Below, piece by piece: positions 32,833 through 44,879 of a stretch of DNA of 64,000 bases; position 1 is the first letter of the stretch, and each line of letters begins with the position of its first letter. Where the stretch lies: assembly GCA_028564705.1 (NCBI GenBank), contig JAPXFQ010002840.1, positions 1,039,501 to 1,103,500 of the forward strand. Direction: 5' to 3'. This DNA is from Apricaphanius iberus (Eukaryota > Chordata > Actinopteri > Cyprinodontiformes > Aphaniidae). The position numbers and the translations under genes are program-made. Below the pieces are notes generated by a model. The model saw only the letters and a program-made list of their open reading frames with translations, searched no databases and had not been told where the DNA came from.

Positions 32833-35800
32833 TATTATCAGCAGCAAAAAAAAACAACTTCAGTGACTTTGAAATATTAAATATGTCATTTATATACAAG
32901 TCGAACAAGGTGGGGCCTAGTATTGATCCCTGTGGAACGTCACAAGCAATCATTCTGGTCTCTGATTTGATTGGACCTATCATCACAAACTGTTTTGTTC
33001 CCAGTGGGTAGCTTTTAATGCAGTTTAAAGCTACTCCTCTTATGTCATGTTTTACTTTTTTTGGGGGGGGAATTAAATGGCATGGTCTAACGTACCAAAG
33101 GCTTTTCTTTTAATCGACAAACACTTCAGCAGCGTACTTCTTTCCGTCTAAAGCATTTGTAATTTCCTCAACGGCATCAATAATTGCCAATGATCTGAAC
33201 CAGTGTTGATTTTCATTTAACATATTGTACTTGTCGATGAGTTTCATTAACTTATTGACTATCTTTTAATCTTTTTTTTTATTCTAAAAGTGTTTGTCTC
33301 CATTTTTATGCATTGGAAATACTTCCACTATTTTCATTTTGTTGGGAAATGTGTTAGTTTGTAATTATAGGTTACATATGTTTGTTAGAGGCTTCGATAT
33401 GTGATTTATTACCCTTTCTATTAATGACGTCTGTAACATCACAGTCAGCGGAAGCTTTCCTTTTGAATCTGTTAACAATTGAATCAAATCTTTTTAAATT
33501 TACAGCACAAAGAAAGATTGTGTCTTTCTGGACAGTGTTGGATTCTGTTGTGAATTAATAGAACCAGAACATAGCACAGACAGAAAATAGCTGACAGGTT
33601 AAATGTGTTACAACATGATTTAAGAATGTAAAAAATATTTGACTAAATAAGAACAGTTTCAAGTCTTCAAAATGCAAGGTACTCCAAGGCTATTGTAACG
33701 CATTTAGACAGGACTGCAAGAAATGTGTGATTATTACTTATGCTTGGTGTCACAAGGTAATACGATTGATGTTTCTACCACTGATCTTAACCATGATTAG
33801 TCAGCTACGGGAATCAGTGTAAACTGAGAAGGTGATAAAAGTTGAAAGCCAGATGTGTTTGTCTTGTTTTGTTAAACTGCACAGAAAAGCTATTTATTTC
33901 TACTTTTATTTTATTTTTTTATTTGCCAGGATCCGACCTCTATATTTGTATTTATTGCATCAGTAATTCTAACAATGACATTTAATTTATTTTTTAAGCC
34001 ACTTTTTTCTTTAAATAACTTGCAGTGGTGCTTGTTTTTTCTTTTCCAACAAAGTCAAACAACTGACTAAAGATGCTCCAGCAGCAGTGACTCCATACCT
34101 GCACTGGTTTTAATGTTCAAGAGGCCAAATAGAAACAAAATTTGAAACAAATTCAACATGCAGAGGGGAAAAAAAGCAGAACACGTGTCACCAAATTAAC
34201 TTGATGAGGTGGAAGAACGTTAAATGCATGTTAACGGCTTCTTATTTTTCTTCTAATGGAAATCTGAAAGCTTTGGGGGGGCAATGGTGCGCTCCATTTA
34301 CCTGGGAAGTTGGAGCTCTGACGAGGGGGTTTGACCTCACGCCCAAGTAAACAGCGTTCCAGTTATGTAGTCAGATAAATCCGGATTCCAATGTGGAAAT
34401 TTTAAGCCGTAAAATCCACACACAAACGCCTCTTTTATTGTGTTACGTTTAGAGCTGCAGGCTCTACATGTAAGATCGATTTCAGACGCACTCTTACAAG
34501 TGTGACTTGCAAAATAAACACGTTTTTAGAAACAACCTACTGTTGTTGACGCAATTAGGCAGCCATTTTGAAAGTCAAAGTCAGAGCAATAAAAAATAAA
34601 TAAATAGACAAGTTTCCGGGTGGGAAGTATGACTCTAGGGCACGAGTCTAGAGGTAAGTGATTGCAGAAGATTTTTTTTATTTTTTTCCCCTCCCAGTTT
34701 GTCTCTTGTAAGCTGAGGCTGAAAGACATTTGCTAAAAGCTGAACGTTAACATGTGGCAAAGCTGGACCTCGAATTGTTTCCAATATAAACAGATTGTTA
34801 TGAAATATCACCCAAACCTGAATGCAACTGTTGATTTCAGACAGTAAAGCAGCGTAAAACTAATCTGAACTGATAATTTTGCTAACTCTCTGAAAACATT
34901 TAGCTTTCCCATCCAAAGTTCTTCAGAAATCCCCTTTTATAATAGCAGAGCTGTCCGAAGTGAACCGTACTGCTGTGCTTCCAGTGAAAAGCCCCAGATA
35001 CAGGACGTGCCGTATATCTGAAAACAATTAGGTGAGCTACCGCCACATCCTCATATTCCTGATCCAGCCTGCCAGTTCTGCGCTCTGGCGTACAGACTGC
35101 AAGGAAGGGAGAGCTTCGGGGTAAAACAGGGAACACGAAAACAAAGAGTGGAAATCAAATTAAATAAAGAAATACATGGATTTTGTTTGAAACTGTTAGA
35201 GTTTATGAGACGGTAGCTCCTCCTTCCTCTAATATAAAAGTCAGCTGTTAATTCTGACACAGACTCTGTTTATAGAGCTATAAAGCCGACGTATAATGGG
35301 CCGATTATGCACATTTCTACTGGCCTTGTAATGCTGTAATATATTGCATATGCGCTTATTAACCACTGCGTTGTTTCTGCATTAGAAACTCCTCTGGAGT
35401 CACTCAGCATCCAGCTGCTTTGTGTTAGTCAAAGGTTCGGAAAGTTGACTTGAGGAAGAGAGAGACACGAGTTACAAGAATGGAGCGTTGGCACGCAACA
35501 GGATTCAGCAGGCTAACAGGAGGAAGCTTTATGGGGTGCTGCTTGTAAACTTCTACAGTCAAAAGTTTACAGCAATAATTTGATTGGTGGAAGAAATGGT
35601 TTGAACCGCCTCCTTTTCTCCCTCCTCTTTGCTCCTGCTCTGGATCCCGGTTGTCTCCTTTTCAACTCATGTGGAACTTGAGGTGTTATTTGAGTTTTTG
35701 TGACGTCGATTGGCTGCTTCCACTTTGTTGCCATGATTATGCATCGTAACAAATATCCAAGAGCGAAAAAGTATCAGGAAAAATTCCTTCCAGCTGCACA

Positions 35801-36396
35801 GCATCGAAAACCAAAAAGTTCAAAACAAGGTAACATTCCTGCCTGACAAACAATCTGAATGTAACTAACAGAGCTACTCCAACATGCTCAATTTAAATGA
35901 TCACTAATGATGCCCGTTTCGACTGTGTTTGCCAAGTGGGATTTGTTCGATTTTATAAGGTCGCAATTAAAATGCCTAAATCAGAAGTAGCGTATATGTC
36001 GTCTGGGGCTAACGCTAGCTAGCACTAGCTAGCACTTGAGATTCTCACGAGAACTTCTTCCTCATACTGGTTCTCACTCCACCGATTATTTCTCCCCACG
36101 TCACCAGATTTGTAGTGGGTTTCTACACGTTTAATGCTCATTCCTTCATCCTGGAGGGAGGGAGGAAGGAGGGGAATCACGGCAACCTTTGTCCCCTCTT
36201 CATTTTCAGTTGTAGTCCTAAAGTAACTTTTGCCAAAATCAGCTTTTTATCCCGATTAAAATGCGTCTTTTAAATTCAAGGACATCATATGTTAGATCCA
36301 AGGCGCATTTGAAATGGGATCATAAAATAACTTTTATCGCTCCAATGACTCATTCATTCATTTTTTTAGAAGAAGTAGAAGGGTGTGACTTAAGCC

Positions 36397-37050
36397 TAAA
36401 GCCTAGTTGATGCTTCAGAGACTGATTGACGCAACGCCATTATCCGTCAACCCAAAGACTCTCCGTGACCCACGCAAGAACGCACGGAGTAGAGGCCCAA
36501 ATTTTAACTATCCGTCTCCGTCAACATATTCATCTGATTGGTCATTTTCAGTAACAGCCACAGATCGCTTCTCCAGAACGGGGCTCAATAGTCGCTGTAA
36601 TCAGTAGTTAATGCACCGTTTGGCCACCACATGCTTTATATTGAAAGGATAATTTATCTAATCTGTTCCTTTGGCGATTTTGAACACAAGGAGGTGTAGG
36701 AAAACAACAAAAACGGCTGCTGTCTTTGTTTCTATGTGTTTCTAGAATATTCTATAATCCGCACTTCTAGTAAAAAGCTTTACAGCTTAATCAAAACTTA
36801 CTTTATGTCGTCCATTGCTCCTTGAGGAAGAAATGCGTTCACAAGCCTAGAAAAAAACAGAAGCGGCGCTCAGATAGTAGGCAGAGACGCCATGAAAACT
36901 TAGCACCCCCTGCTGTCCTGGTCGAGCAACGCTGAAAAAACAATAGAGAATGGAGAGGAAGAGCGGAGTATTAAAAACAGAAAACGTCTCCGTCAGTACG
37001 TCTGCGTCTGAGTGCAAATTTGCGGTCGGAGAAGCACAAACTGGGCTTAA
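36397..37050. mobile_element. TIR element, copy 1 of a tandem pair
   Basis: Ends aagcctagttgatgcttc and (inverse) gagaagcacaaactgggctt. Interior words tccgtcaacatattcatctgattgg and ctccgtcagtacgtctgcg are typical of Harbinger-like fish elements. Frames at 36407-36607 and 36847-37131 have no recognised product. Confidence 0.6.
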
Positions 37051-37484
37051 TTTATACCTCTCCTTTTTGATGGAGACGGATTGACACAGCGCCATTATCC
37101 GTCGGCATAATGAGGTGTAGAAAAACAACAAAAAAGGCTGCTGTCTTTATTTCTATGTGTTTCTAATGGATTCTATGAGCTGCACATCTAGTAAAAGCTT
37201 TACAGCTTAAAACTTACTTTCTGTCGTCCATTGCTCCTTGAGGAAGAAATGCGTTCACAAGCCGAATAAAAAACCTCTAATTAACCAGAAACTAAGCTGA
37301 AGCGGTAGGCAGACCCGCCATGAAAAGTTAGCACCCCCTGGTGTCCTGATCGGTAATTGCTTTGCAACACAGAAAAATCAATGAAGAACGGAGAGAGGGA
37401 AACGGAGTACTTTAAATGGGAAACGTCTCCGTCAATAGGTCTGGGTGCAACATTACTGTCGTAGAAGCATAAACTAGGCTCAAG
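37051..37484. mobile_element. TIR element, copy 2 of a tandem pair
   Basis: Repeats the interior of copy 1 at about 75-90 percent by eye (aaacaacaaaaaaggctgctg, ccattgctccttgaggaag, gttagcaccccctg) and ends gtagaagcataaactaggct. The left third is deleted. The pair is either a tandem duplication or two insertions. Confidence 0.6.
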
Positions 37485-39280
37485 GCTCCCAATAAACTGA
37501 AGCAACGTTAGAGAATAAAAATTCCTTCCCAGTGATCTGACCGGCTGGTGAAGTCATGCGGATAATTATCCAGACAGGATGTAGGTGATGTCAGAACAGA
37601 ATGCAAAAAACGAAAACAGCGTTTTACAAGCGTAAGGTGCTAGTTTACGACGAAACATTTGTGCATCCGAAACGTGAGATTCTTTTTAAACAATTCTGCA
37701 TCACAACAGCCACACAGAAGTGTCTCCTGGAAACAATAAAGTTTAAGCGTTGATGCCTTGAATTTTGTGCAGTGCAAAACCTTTTTCCATTAAAAAAAAG
37801 CAGCCATAAGTGCTGGATCAAAAGGGTCATGGAGTCAGACTGCTTTCCCTCCATTTTTCTCAACACTGTGCCTCAAACAAGAAAACCTTTCACCTTCTCA
37901 CAGCAAACTAAAAGCTGCATTTCTCTACACAATCTGTAATAAGCCACCGTTCTGGATTTAAATAGAACCGAGTCGGTCGCTTCACAGCGCAGAGAGATGG
38001 AAAGACAGCCAGAGAGAGAGCGAGAGAGAGGGAGAGCATTTATAACTTCCTGGGGATTCACTGGAGACGCACACACACCACAGAGGGTTGATTTCAGCAC
38101 TGAGAAATGTGCTGACCTGCACTAAGCAGGAGCCAAGGGCAACAAAACACTAAATACAAACGCTTCTCTGAGCTGGGTACTTTCCCTTCACTCCTCCTGG
38201 CTGCTCTGGAGGGAGTACAGGCCGTAAAAGCGTCTGTTTGTGTCTGCTTCAAGTGACGAAACACATACTAAATGTTTTGGTTTTGAGCTTTTCCTTTACG
38301 GACAAACTTTTTCGCTCCTTTGACCCTGATCCAAAGGGTTTAATGAGCGGCTCGGTTTCCTGCATCATCTGGAAATCCCCCTCCCCTGCAAGGTTCATCA
38401 CATCCCGGCTGGAAGACCACATCTGTGCCTAAACAATAGGCTCCGCTCGTCTTTTTATCAACATTGAGATTTTGCCGTTTTTATTTTTCACTCCTGAACT
38501 CGTTTCTTTTTTTTAAATATATATATAAAAGGCTCTGGAGGCTGTTTTAAGAGAATTCAAATCAAAGTCTACTCCTCTGACAAATCAAACAAAACAGATT
38601 AAATGGATTAAAATGATCTGAGACATCAAAAGCATTTAAAAATTAATGTAAAAATTGCTGTTAATAGTATCTGTTATAGCTGGAATATAAACTAGTTATA
38701 TGTCTTGAACCTCTCTGCAGAGAAAACATAATAAAGTGGAAGAATTTTTTTAAGAACAATGATAAAAAAAAAATTAGATGGTATGGAAACTGTTTTTTTA
38801 AGAGCCACAGGAGGGACACATTTGACAAAATGAGGGCAATAGTTAACATCATCACAACTATAACTCCCACACGCACACACACAAATAAAAGCAACAGATG
38901 AGCCAGGAAACGCCATCATGGGAGCCATCTGCATCGGCAGCAGCAGATCAACAGCAGCAGCCAAGGCACTGACCCAGGGCGCCCAGAGGAGGGAGGGCTG
39001 GAACCCCCACCTCCACGCAGGCAGACGGCTCCCACAGAGAAAAACACTAAAATAAGAAGTTAAAATAATAAAACAAACAGCAGGAAATGAGATTAAGTAC
39101 TAAAATGCCAATAAAAATGTTAAGACTGATAGCGTCCGAAATTATAAAATATAAGAGAATGATATGATCAAATAAAAATGCAAAGGGTTAATAATTATTA
39201 AATAACATTCAGTTAAAAACTAAAGAAAAAACTCAAATAAAACATGCAGAGCAATTAAAACAGATATTAATAAATAATAA

Positions 39281-39544
39281 TCAGTTAAAAGCTCGGCTAA
39301 AAAGGTGAGTTTTGATCCTGCTCTTAAAAACATGAACGTTCTCTGCGGCCCTGAGGTCCTCTAGCAGCCTGTTCCAGAGGTGAGGGCCGAAATAATGGAA
39401 AGTTGCCTCAACATGAGTCCGTGTCCTGACTTTGAGGGTGATTAGGAGACAGCTGCTAGAGGAGCGCAGAGACCGCGAGGGTTCATACGGTAAACATCCA
39501 ATAGCACCGGTTCGGACATAAACAGACGTAACCACAGCGCACAT
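39281..39544 (-). pseudogene. CR1/L2-like LINE C-terminal fragment
   Basis: 87-residue minus frame with SLRSSSSCLLIT, ATFHYFGPHLWN and AENVHVFKSRIKTHLFSRAF, the conserved C-terminus of L2/CR1-type ORF2 proteins. It is followed on the minus strand by an AT-rich 3' region. The 5' part is missing. Confidence 0.75.
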
Positions 39545-39904
39545 TTTGGTGCCTTATTTGGATTCTTTTTGTTCCTCAGATGTAAAGCTCTGTGGATTCT
39601 GGGCCATAAACATCAGCCAAGAGCGATGCCCTATATCACCAGAAAAGACTGACATGGCTATCTCTTTGCAAAAAAAAAAAAAAAAGCTAAAATTTGGGGA
39701 TGACAAAGAAAAAAAAGGTTGAATGAACTAATTTTTATTTTAATACAATTGACGCATACACAGAACACAACCCTGTTTATAATTCAACCTGGACCACATC
39801 AGCTCTTCCCAACCAGCCAAACTGAGGAATGTTGTTCAGCAGCATGTGAGTGTGTTATTATTGGCGTATTGGCTTTGAATCGATGGACTTTGTGTACCAT
39901 TCTA

Positions 39905-40130
39905 AGGGTGCGTACACACCAAACGCGATAAAAGAGACTAGAGCTTCAGGTTTACATGTAAAATCAATGGAGGAGCGCGATGAAGCGCGACTTGGGGTCC
40001 CGCAACACTTCAGAAGCAGATGTGCGTCGCGAAAAAGCTTTTCTTACCTGATTTCCGCAAACAATTCGCGCTGCAGTTGCGATGGAAAATTCGCGCTGCC
40101 TTTTATGTTGCGCATTCGCGTTCATCGCGT
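39905..40130 (+). mobile_element. Harbinger-type MITE, left fragment
   Basis: Starts gtgcgtacacaccaaacgcg and runs in parallel with 40500-40730 (gataaaagcgactagagctt, atcaatggaggagcgcgatg) until it stops at gcgttcatcgcgtttcacga, where the unrelated MITE begins. Confidence 0.7.
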
Positions 40131-40499
40131 TTCACGATATTCAAGAGCAAAGAATAGATTTTTTGTTTTTCAGAATTTCCATGAAATTCTGTCACCACCA
40201 TCATTTTGGCAGTAAAATTTAAAGTAAGACTGGTAATTGGTGGCTTTTTCACCTCCTTCGTTCCAGTGGATCAACTAGAACTAGTAATAATGAGTAAGGC
40301 TACTTGGGTAATGAGTAACATCTGATTTAATATTTTGCTTAAATTAGCTCTTCAGACAGACAAACAAATAACATTATAGGTAATTCTGGTATGCCAAAAA
40401 CAAAAAAAAAAGAAATTATTCACCTATTTAAAACATAACCAATTTCAGGCAGAATAAATACTTCTAAGTCTGTTTTGATCAATTTAATGCTAATACTTA
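40131..40499 (+). mobile_element. MITE, inverted copy of the 20914-21300 segment
   Basis: Inverse of 20914-21300 almost base for base (for example gaaattctgtcaccaccatc, gttccagtggatcaactaga, cagacagacaaacaaataac), lacking the terminal motif at its left end. Confidence 0.85.
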
Positions 40500-41543
40500 C
40501 GCTGTGTACACACCAAATGCGATAAAAGCGACTAGAGCTTCAGGTTTACATATAAAATCAATGGAGGAGCGCGATGAAGCGCGACTTGGTGTCCCGCGAC
40601 ACTTTTTAAAAGCAGATTTGCATTGCGAAAAAAGCTTTTTTGCGCTACAGATGTGATGGAAAATTTGCGCTGCATTTTATGTGATGCATTTTATGTGTTG
40701 CATTTTGTGTATTCGCGTTCATGGCGTCTAACGCTCGAGTTGGAAATATCTGAACTCCAGCGTCAAATCGCGCCGCGACAACCAATCAGGGGACAGAGTT
40801 TCAGTGATTCTGTGACTGTCATGGAGTAACAGCCTCAGTGGGACATGGAGGAAATACTGATAAACATCGTGGCTAATCACCCCGAGCTACATGACACAAG
40901 CAGTTTTCTATACAGAGACAGAAATAAAAATATAAACTATTTAGACAGGAATGCTCTTAAGAGGTTTGTGGGTGGCTCTTAAAAGAGCCGTTGTTTCTGT
41001 AAAAGCACCTGTCAGCCTAGAAGTCAGCCTTGAAACGGCCTCCTCATCTGGTTTCCTGCTAGCAGCTCCCGCACCACGTCCCACGCTGCTCAAATATTAT
41101 AAACTTTTACGAGCCGCAGACAGATGGACAGCTGCTCAGAAGTGTAGTTGGTGTTTCAGCAGGCGAAGCTTGGACCTTCACGGCACAAACTTGGCGAGCA
41201 GGTCACGTTCTCCAGGCGTCGAGGAGCCGGTGTTTATGAGAGGCTCGCTGCTGTTTATGGATCCCTCCGCCGTAGCTGGACTGTATCTGTAGCTCACCAA
41301 ACCCCCAGTCCCAGCTCTACCGGAGGCCAGGCCGAACGCGTAATCCACTCTGTCCTCCGTCAGATCGGAGACCATAATCCATAATCCACCGCCAGCTGCA
41401 CTCTTGCCCCAGCACCCCGCGGGTGAAAATGCCATATTTTAAAGCACATCCAGCTCACTTTGTACACGCTTCAAGGTGCGAAAACAGCTAGGCGCGTGTC
41501 GCGCTTTTTTGGTCGCTTTATCGCGTTTGGTTTGGACACACCG
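40500..41543 (+). mobile_element. Harbinger-type element, 1.04-kb copy
   Basis: Ends CGCTGTGTACACACCAAATG and inverse of CGGTGTGTCCAAACCAAACG, flanked by TTA (40497-40499) and TCA (41544-41546), one change from a 3-bp duplication. The GC-rich interior (40990-41430) has long open frames on both strands but none I can match to a transposase. Parts reappear in the deleted copy at 20580-20910 (ggattatggactacgg / ggattacgcgttcggcctgg). Confidence 0.75.
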
Positions 41544-41559
41544 TCAATCACATGTGAGT

Positions 41560-42190
41560 GTTTTATAATTGGTGTATTGGCTTTGAATTGATACGATTTT
41601 AAGTGATATATTACAAGTTCATAAGTTAACTATGGGAATTTTCCTTACTGTCCTCCAGTGTGCAGTGCCGAGTATGAATGCGCCGTATTTGCTTTGATTT
41701 CTGCATGTTCGTTCACTGTATAGCTTCAGTATATTTCATAGTGAGTTACCTCTGCGTTAAAATGCAAAATCATTTATTCAAAGTGATGTTTTTGGACTTA
41801 AATTAGTGCTAACTCATTCGGGTAGCTGTGTACAACTTCACAATGAGAGCATTTGTTTCCTGATGTGAGAGTTTTATCTGTTGAGTGTTTCCCCATGGGA
41901 AAATGGTCAACTGTGACGTCATTAAGTCAACATGACCTTTGATTAATGTGATGTTTAACAGAATAGTGATATCCAAATGTTACATTTATTCATATATTTT
42001 GGTTAGTTCTACCTGTATTTGTTATTATTTTTCATATGAGAGCACATATATATTGTGAATGTGATAGTGGAGTTCAAAACGAAAATTTTATTAATTTCTC
42101 CTATATTTAATTTTTAAAAAGAGCTACGGCATCCAGATTTGTCCTTTATTTACACTGAAATTTGTAGCTTTTTTGGGGGTCGTGTTTACA
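41560..42190 (+). mobile_element. Partial copy of the 51517-52902 element
   Basis: Words cttcagtatatttcatagtg, gacttaaattagtgctaa, ttattcatatattttggtta and agctacggcatccagatttg follow the same order as in 51840-52680. It lacks the terminal cagtggcagctgg end. Confidence 0.6.
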
Positions 42191-42276
42191 CACTAAAAAC
42201 TGTTAAAAATAACCCAATTTGGGTTGTTTTATAACTCAACTGCTGGGTCAATATTGCACCAGCCCAGCAGTAGTTA

Positions 42277-43287
42277 AAGGAAACGTATGTAGGATTGTGG
42301 CCAAAAGCGGTACTGCAATCACATTCAAAATACTGTAGAACTGTGTTTCCCTTCCTGACTCCAGGTTGCCAGCTGCTGCGGGATCCAGCAGGAACGGCTG
42401 ACCCTAACTAAATAACATCATCAATGGTCATACAGGTTAGCTTGCAGTATGTGTAGTCCACAATGTACGCGAAGAACGAATGAGGAATTATTTGTACCGA
42501 GGTATAGGCTACTCAAAACGTCTCCATTGCGTTTCAAATTGCCAGAATCGACGTGTTGTTGTTTTCCTCGACAGTTCAGCATAATGACAAAGAAACGGGC
42601 CCTGATGCTAACGTTAGCAATGACGACTCGTCGTTTTTATCTCCCAAACAATTCCTTACCTTTTCAATTTGATGACCAATCTCCTCCATTTGCGCTAACG
42701 TAACGTTACGTTCCACGAACATGCATAACTTTGTTCGACTGTCGTGAATATTTGAAATGTCAATTTACATTAAGTACAAGTAAGTTAGCCAAACAGGTGA
42801 ATCTTATCTGTCCAGGAGAAAATTTGCGACGTTGACGCCTGTATTCAAATTCTTCTCCATTTTCGGCCGTCTCCATCTTTCAAAGGCATCTCCTATACAA
42901 ATCCTTGTTTTATTTCGGACTCTATCACGACGTATTTCGGATTGATAACGAGGTCTTTTAGGTTTCGTAACGTTATACGTGTTTTGTCCGTAACGTTCGG
43001 AGCTTCAGCTGTGGTAAATAGAGCAGACCTGGCAACCCGCATGAGGAAACTCTACTGACTTCGTGATTTGTAGATAGCTTGAGGGTGGAGCCTCAGACCA
43101 AAACAGAACATGACAACAATAACATCACTTGAGGGCTGCAACTTTCACTTTTACAGAACAATATCCTGGCCGGACCACTGTTGACAGTGCTATAAGTATT
43201 TCAAAAGAACACGATTTCTTAACGTCTAGTGACATATCGGGGCCATTTTATGATTAATTAAAATAAATTTCTTACAAACGTTTCCTT
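42277..43287 (-). mobile_element. 1-kb TIR element with TA duplication, copy A
   Basis: 1011 bp with ends AAGGAAACGTATGTA and inverse of AAGGAAACGTTTGTAAGAA, flanked by TA (42275-42276, 43288-43289). Copy B at 61623-62629 is in the opposite orientation. By eye the two are very similar along their whole length. An 84-residue frame (42449-42703, MCSPQCTRRTNEELFVPRYR...) is kept in both but matches no family I know. Confidence 0.9.
42806..42968 (-). pseudogene. Exon-like ORF in TA element copy A (start lost)
   Basis: The minus frame reads KPKRPRYQSEIRRDRVRNKT, then RICIGDAFERWRRPKMEKNL and ends VANFLLDR before TAA. The codon aligned with the start of copy B is ACG, and the donor GT seen in copy B is changed to AT. 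The pattern K-x-R-hydrophobic-x-I-G-x-A-F-x-RWR...FLLD resembles an N-terminal exon I have seen in transposon-linked fish ORFs; no name is claimed. Confidence 0.5.
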
Positions 43288-43354
43288 TAAGTTGACCCAG
43301 CAAGTTGGGTAAGATATTTAATGTAAATGCTGGGTAAAATTGATAACACAACAG

Positions 43355-43445
43355 CCAAGTCCGTCAGAGCTGGGTCTTGAACCACCAACCACCCGATTAC
43401 AATTCAAATACCTAACTCTTGAGCCACAGCAGCCATCTTGCAACC
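43355..43445 (-). repeat. tRNA-derived SINE-like fragment
   Basis: On the minus strand an A-box-like tggctcaagagttagg is followed by a B-box-like ggttcaagacc, about 45 nt downstream. This resembles the gtggctcaag...gttcaa(t)cc heads of fish SINEs. The 3' tail is not identified. Confidence 0.5.
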
Positions 43446-44029
43446 TAGAAAAACAGTCCACTAGTTGCGGAATTCAAACATGACCAAAAGCCCACAAATA
43501 TACAGACTTTTCATTAACTCATTTTGTACATGGTTAAAAACCAAACAGCTGTGCTGCATCCCTGTTCGTGTTTCCACGATTTATTTAGTTAGCACTCTTT
43601 CAACACAAGCCTGATAACAACATAAAGATACTAATTTAATATGTAATGCAAGAGAGACGACATGAATTATAGGCGTATATGTGCAAAAACTAATGACTTG
43701 GCTCGACACTGGACGATCCGTTTGGAAAACGAGCGAAGTTGACGTGATGATACATTGACTTTTAAAGCATAACAAACCCTCATTTATTAATTTTTTTGTA
43801 TATTTTTTTGTTTTTCAATAAAGTTTTTAAATAAATAAATAAACAACCCAGGTCCTGAATGAACTGATGTTTGTTGGGTGGATAAATGTTAACCATAGAC
43901 TGTACATAACCCAACTGTGTTTAACCCAACGCGTGGGTTGCGCAAAAATAAAACAAATAATAACCCATTAATCATATAATAACCCAAAATGGGTTACGCA
44001 TTTCAGAACCCAGCAGTTTGGTTGATTAA

Positions 44030-44104
44030 ATAAAGTAGGAATGGTGATTAATTCACAGCTACCCTGTGATTAATTAGATCACAGGTTTTTATTATTTCAC
44101 AGCC
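44030..44104. repeat. Repeat fragment with gattaattcacagctaccctgt
   Basis: The same phrase occurs near 52705 and 52815, so it is a dispersed repeat piece, probably an end of a MITE. Confidence 0.45.
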
Positions 44105-44500
44105 CCAACAACAACAACAAAAAATAGAAGTTTGTACATTTTCCATTCTTTGAGCACCGTTTAAGCACCGGCACTGTTTCAAAAATACCGGTTTGGCACC
44201 GGTTAACACCTAAACGATACGCATCCCAATGCGTGACTGACGCTGTCTTCCAATATAGCGACTGTAAACAGGAAGACACGGAGCGGCCTCTGTGCTCGGC
44301 CCAGTCTTCACAGGTTTGTGCGATTCGCATCCATTTTGATTGACAACGAGGAGGAAACTCAAATTGTACTGCCTAAAAAAACTCTGGTGGTCAGTTTGAG
44401 TTATATAAGGACCTATGGTAGAAGGAAGGTGGGACTGTAACAAATATATCTTCTATCGTAGCAGCCTAACTGCACTATAATTGTATAGATTTACAAAATA

Positions 44501-44815
44501 TTAGGGATACGATACCACGTTTTTCTAAATGGTACAGTACCGATACTTGGATCTGTGTACTTTCCGATACTTCTACCATACCAAAAAATGCAATGATTTG
44601 GAAGACAAGTTTTGATCTTATGTTCTTTTTACAATAAATTATGTTGAAATAGATTTTAAAAAATCATGAAATTACCAAAAAACAAAAATGAAAAATACAA
44701 TTTTCTGTGAAATTATATGTCGTATATCGCCATTGTTACTCGGTATCAGCAAGTACTCAGACCCAAGTATCGATATCGTATCGGTTTGAAAAAGGCGGCA
44801 TCGTTGCATCAATAG
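44501..44815. mobile_element. hAT-like MITE (gatacgatacc / ggtatcgttgcatc type)
   Basis: Left end ttagggatacgatacc and inverse right end gcatcgttgcatc. Subterminal actcagacccaagtatcg and gtatcggtttgaaaaagg also occur at 48850-48900. Target duplication not resolved. Confidence 0.6.
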
Positions 44816-44879
44816 TGGACATTCTTGTTTATGGCCAACATTTTGTTCTGTATTTTTTCCAATGAGGAGAGAAGGATTC

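Larger units (their letters stand above)
30900..33480 (-). pseudogene. Jockey/CR1-like LINE reverse transcriptase relic, split by a MITE
   Basis: On the minus strand, decayed RT pieces occur in order. 33120-33250 has KYNMLNENQHWFRS and IDAVEEITNALDGKKYA. 32830-33000 has IACDVPQGSILGPTLFDLYI and a damaged catalytic box (FAAD where FADD is expected). 31249-31485 has DHDRLSLHISKAKG and WNPHIRHTQT, the post-catalytic region. Frame changes and stops are frequent. The gap at about 31530-32832 is filled by a MITE whose insertion removed or replaced about 100 residues of the RT. Confidence 0.75.
42195..44020. mobile_element. MITE with aacccaa(t)ttgggtt words, interrupted
   Basis: The left part 42195-42274 (aaataacccaatttgggtt) and right part 43288-44020 (ataacccaaaatgggttacg) carry inverse-related ends. 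It is interrupted at 42275 by the 1-kb TA element and holds a SINE-like stretch at 43355-43445. Confidence 0.5.
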
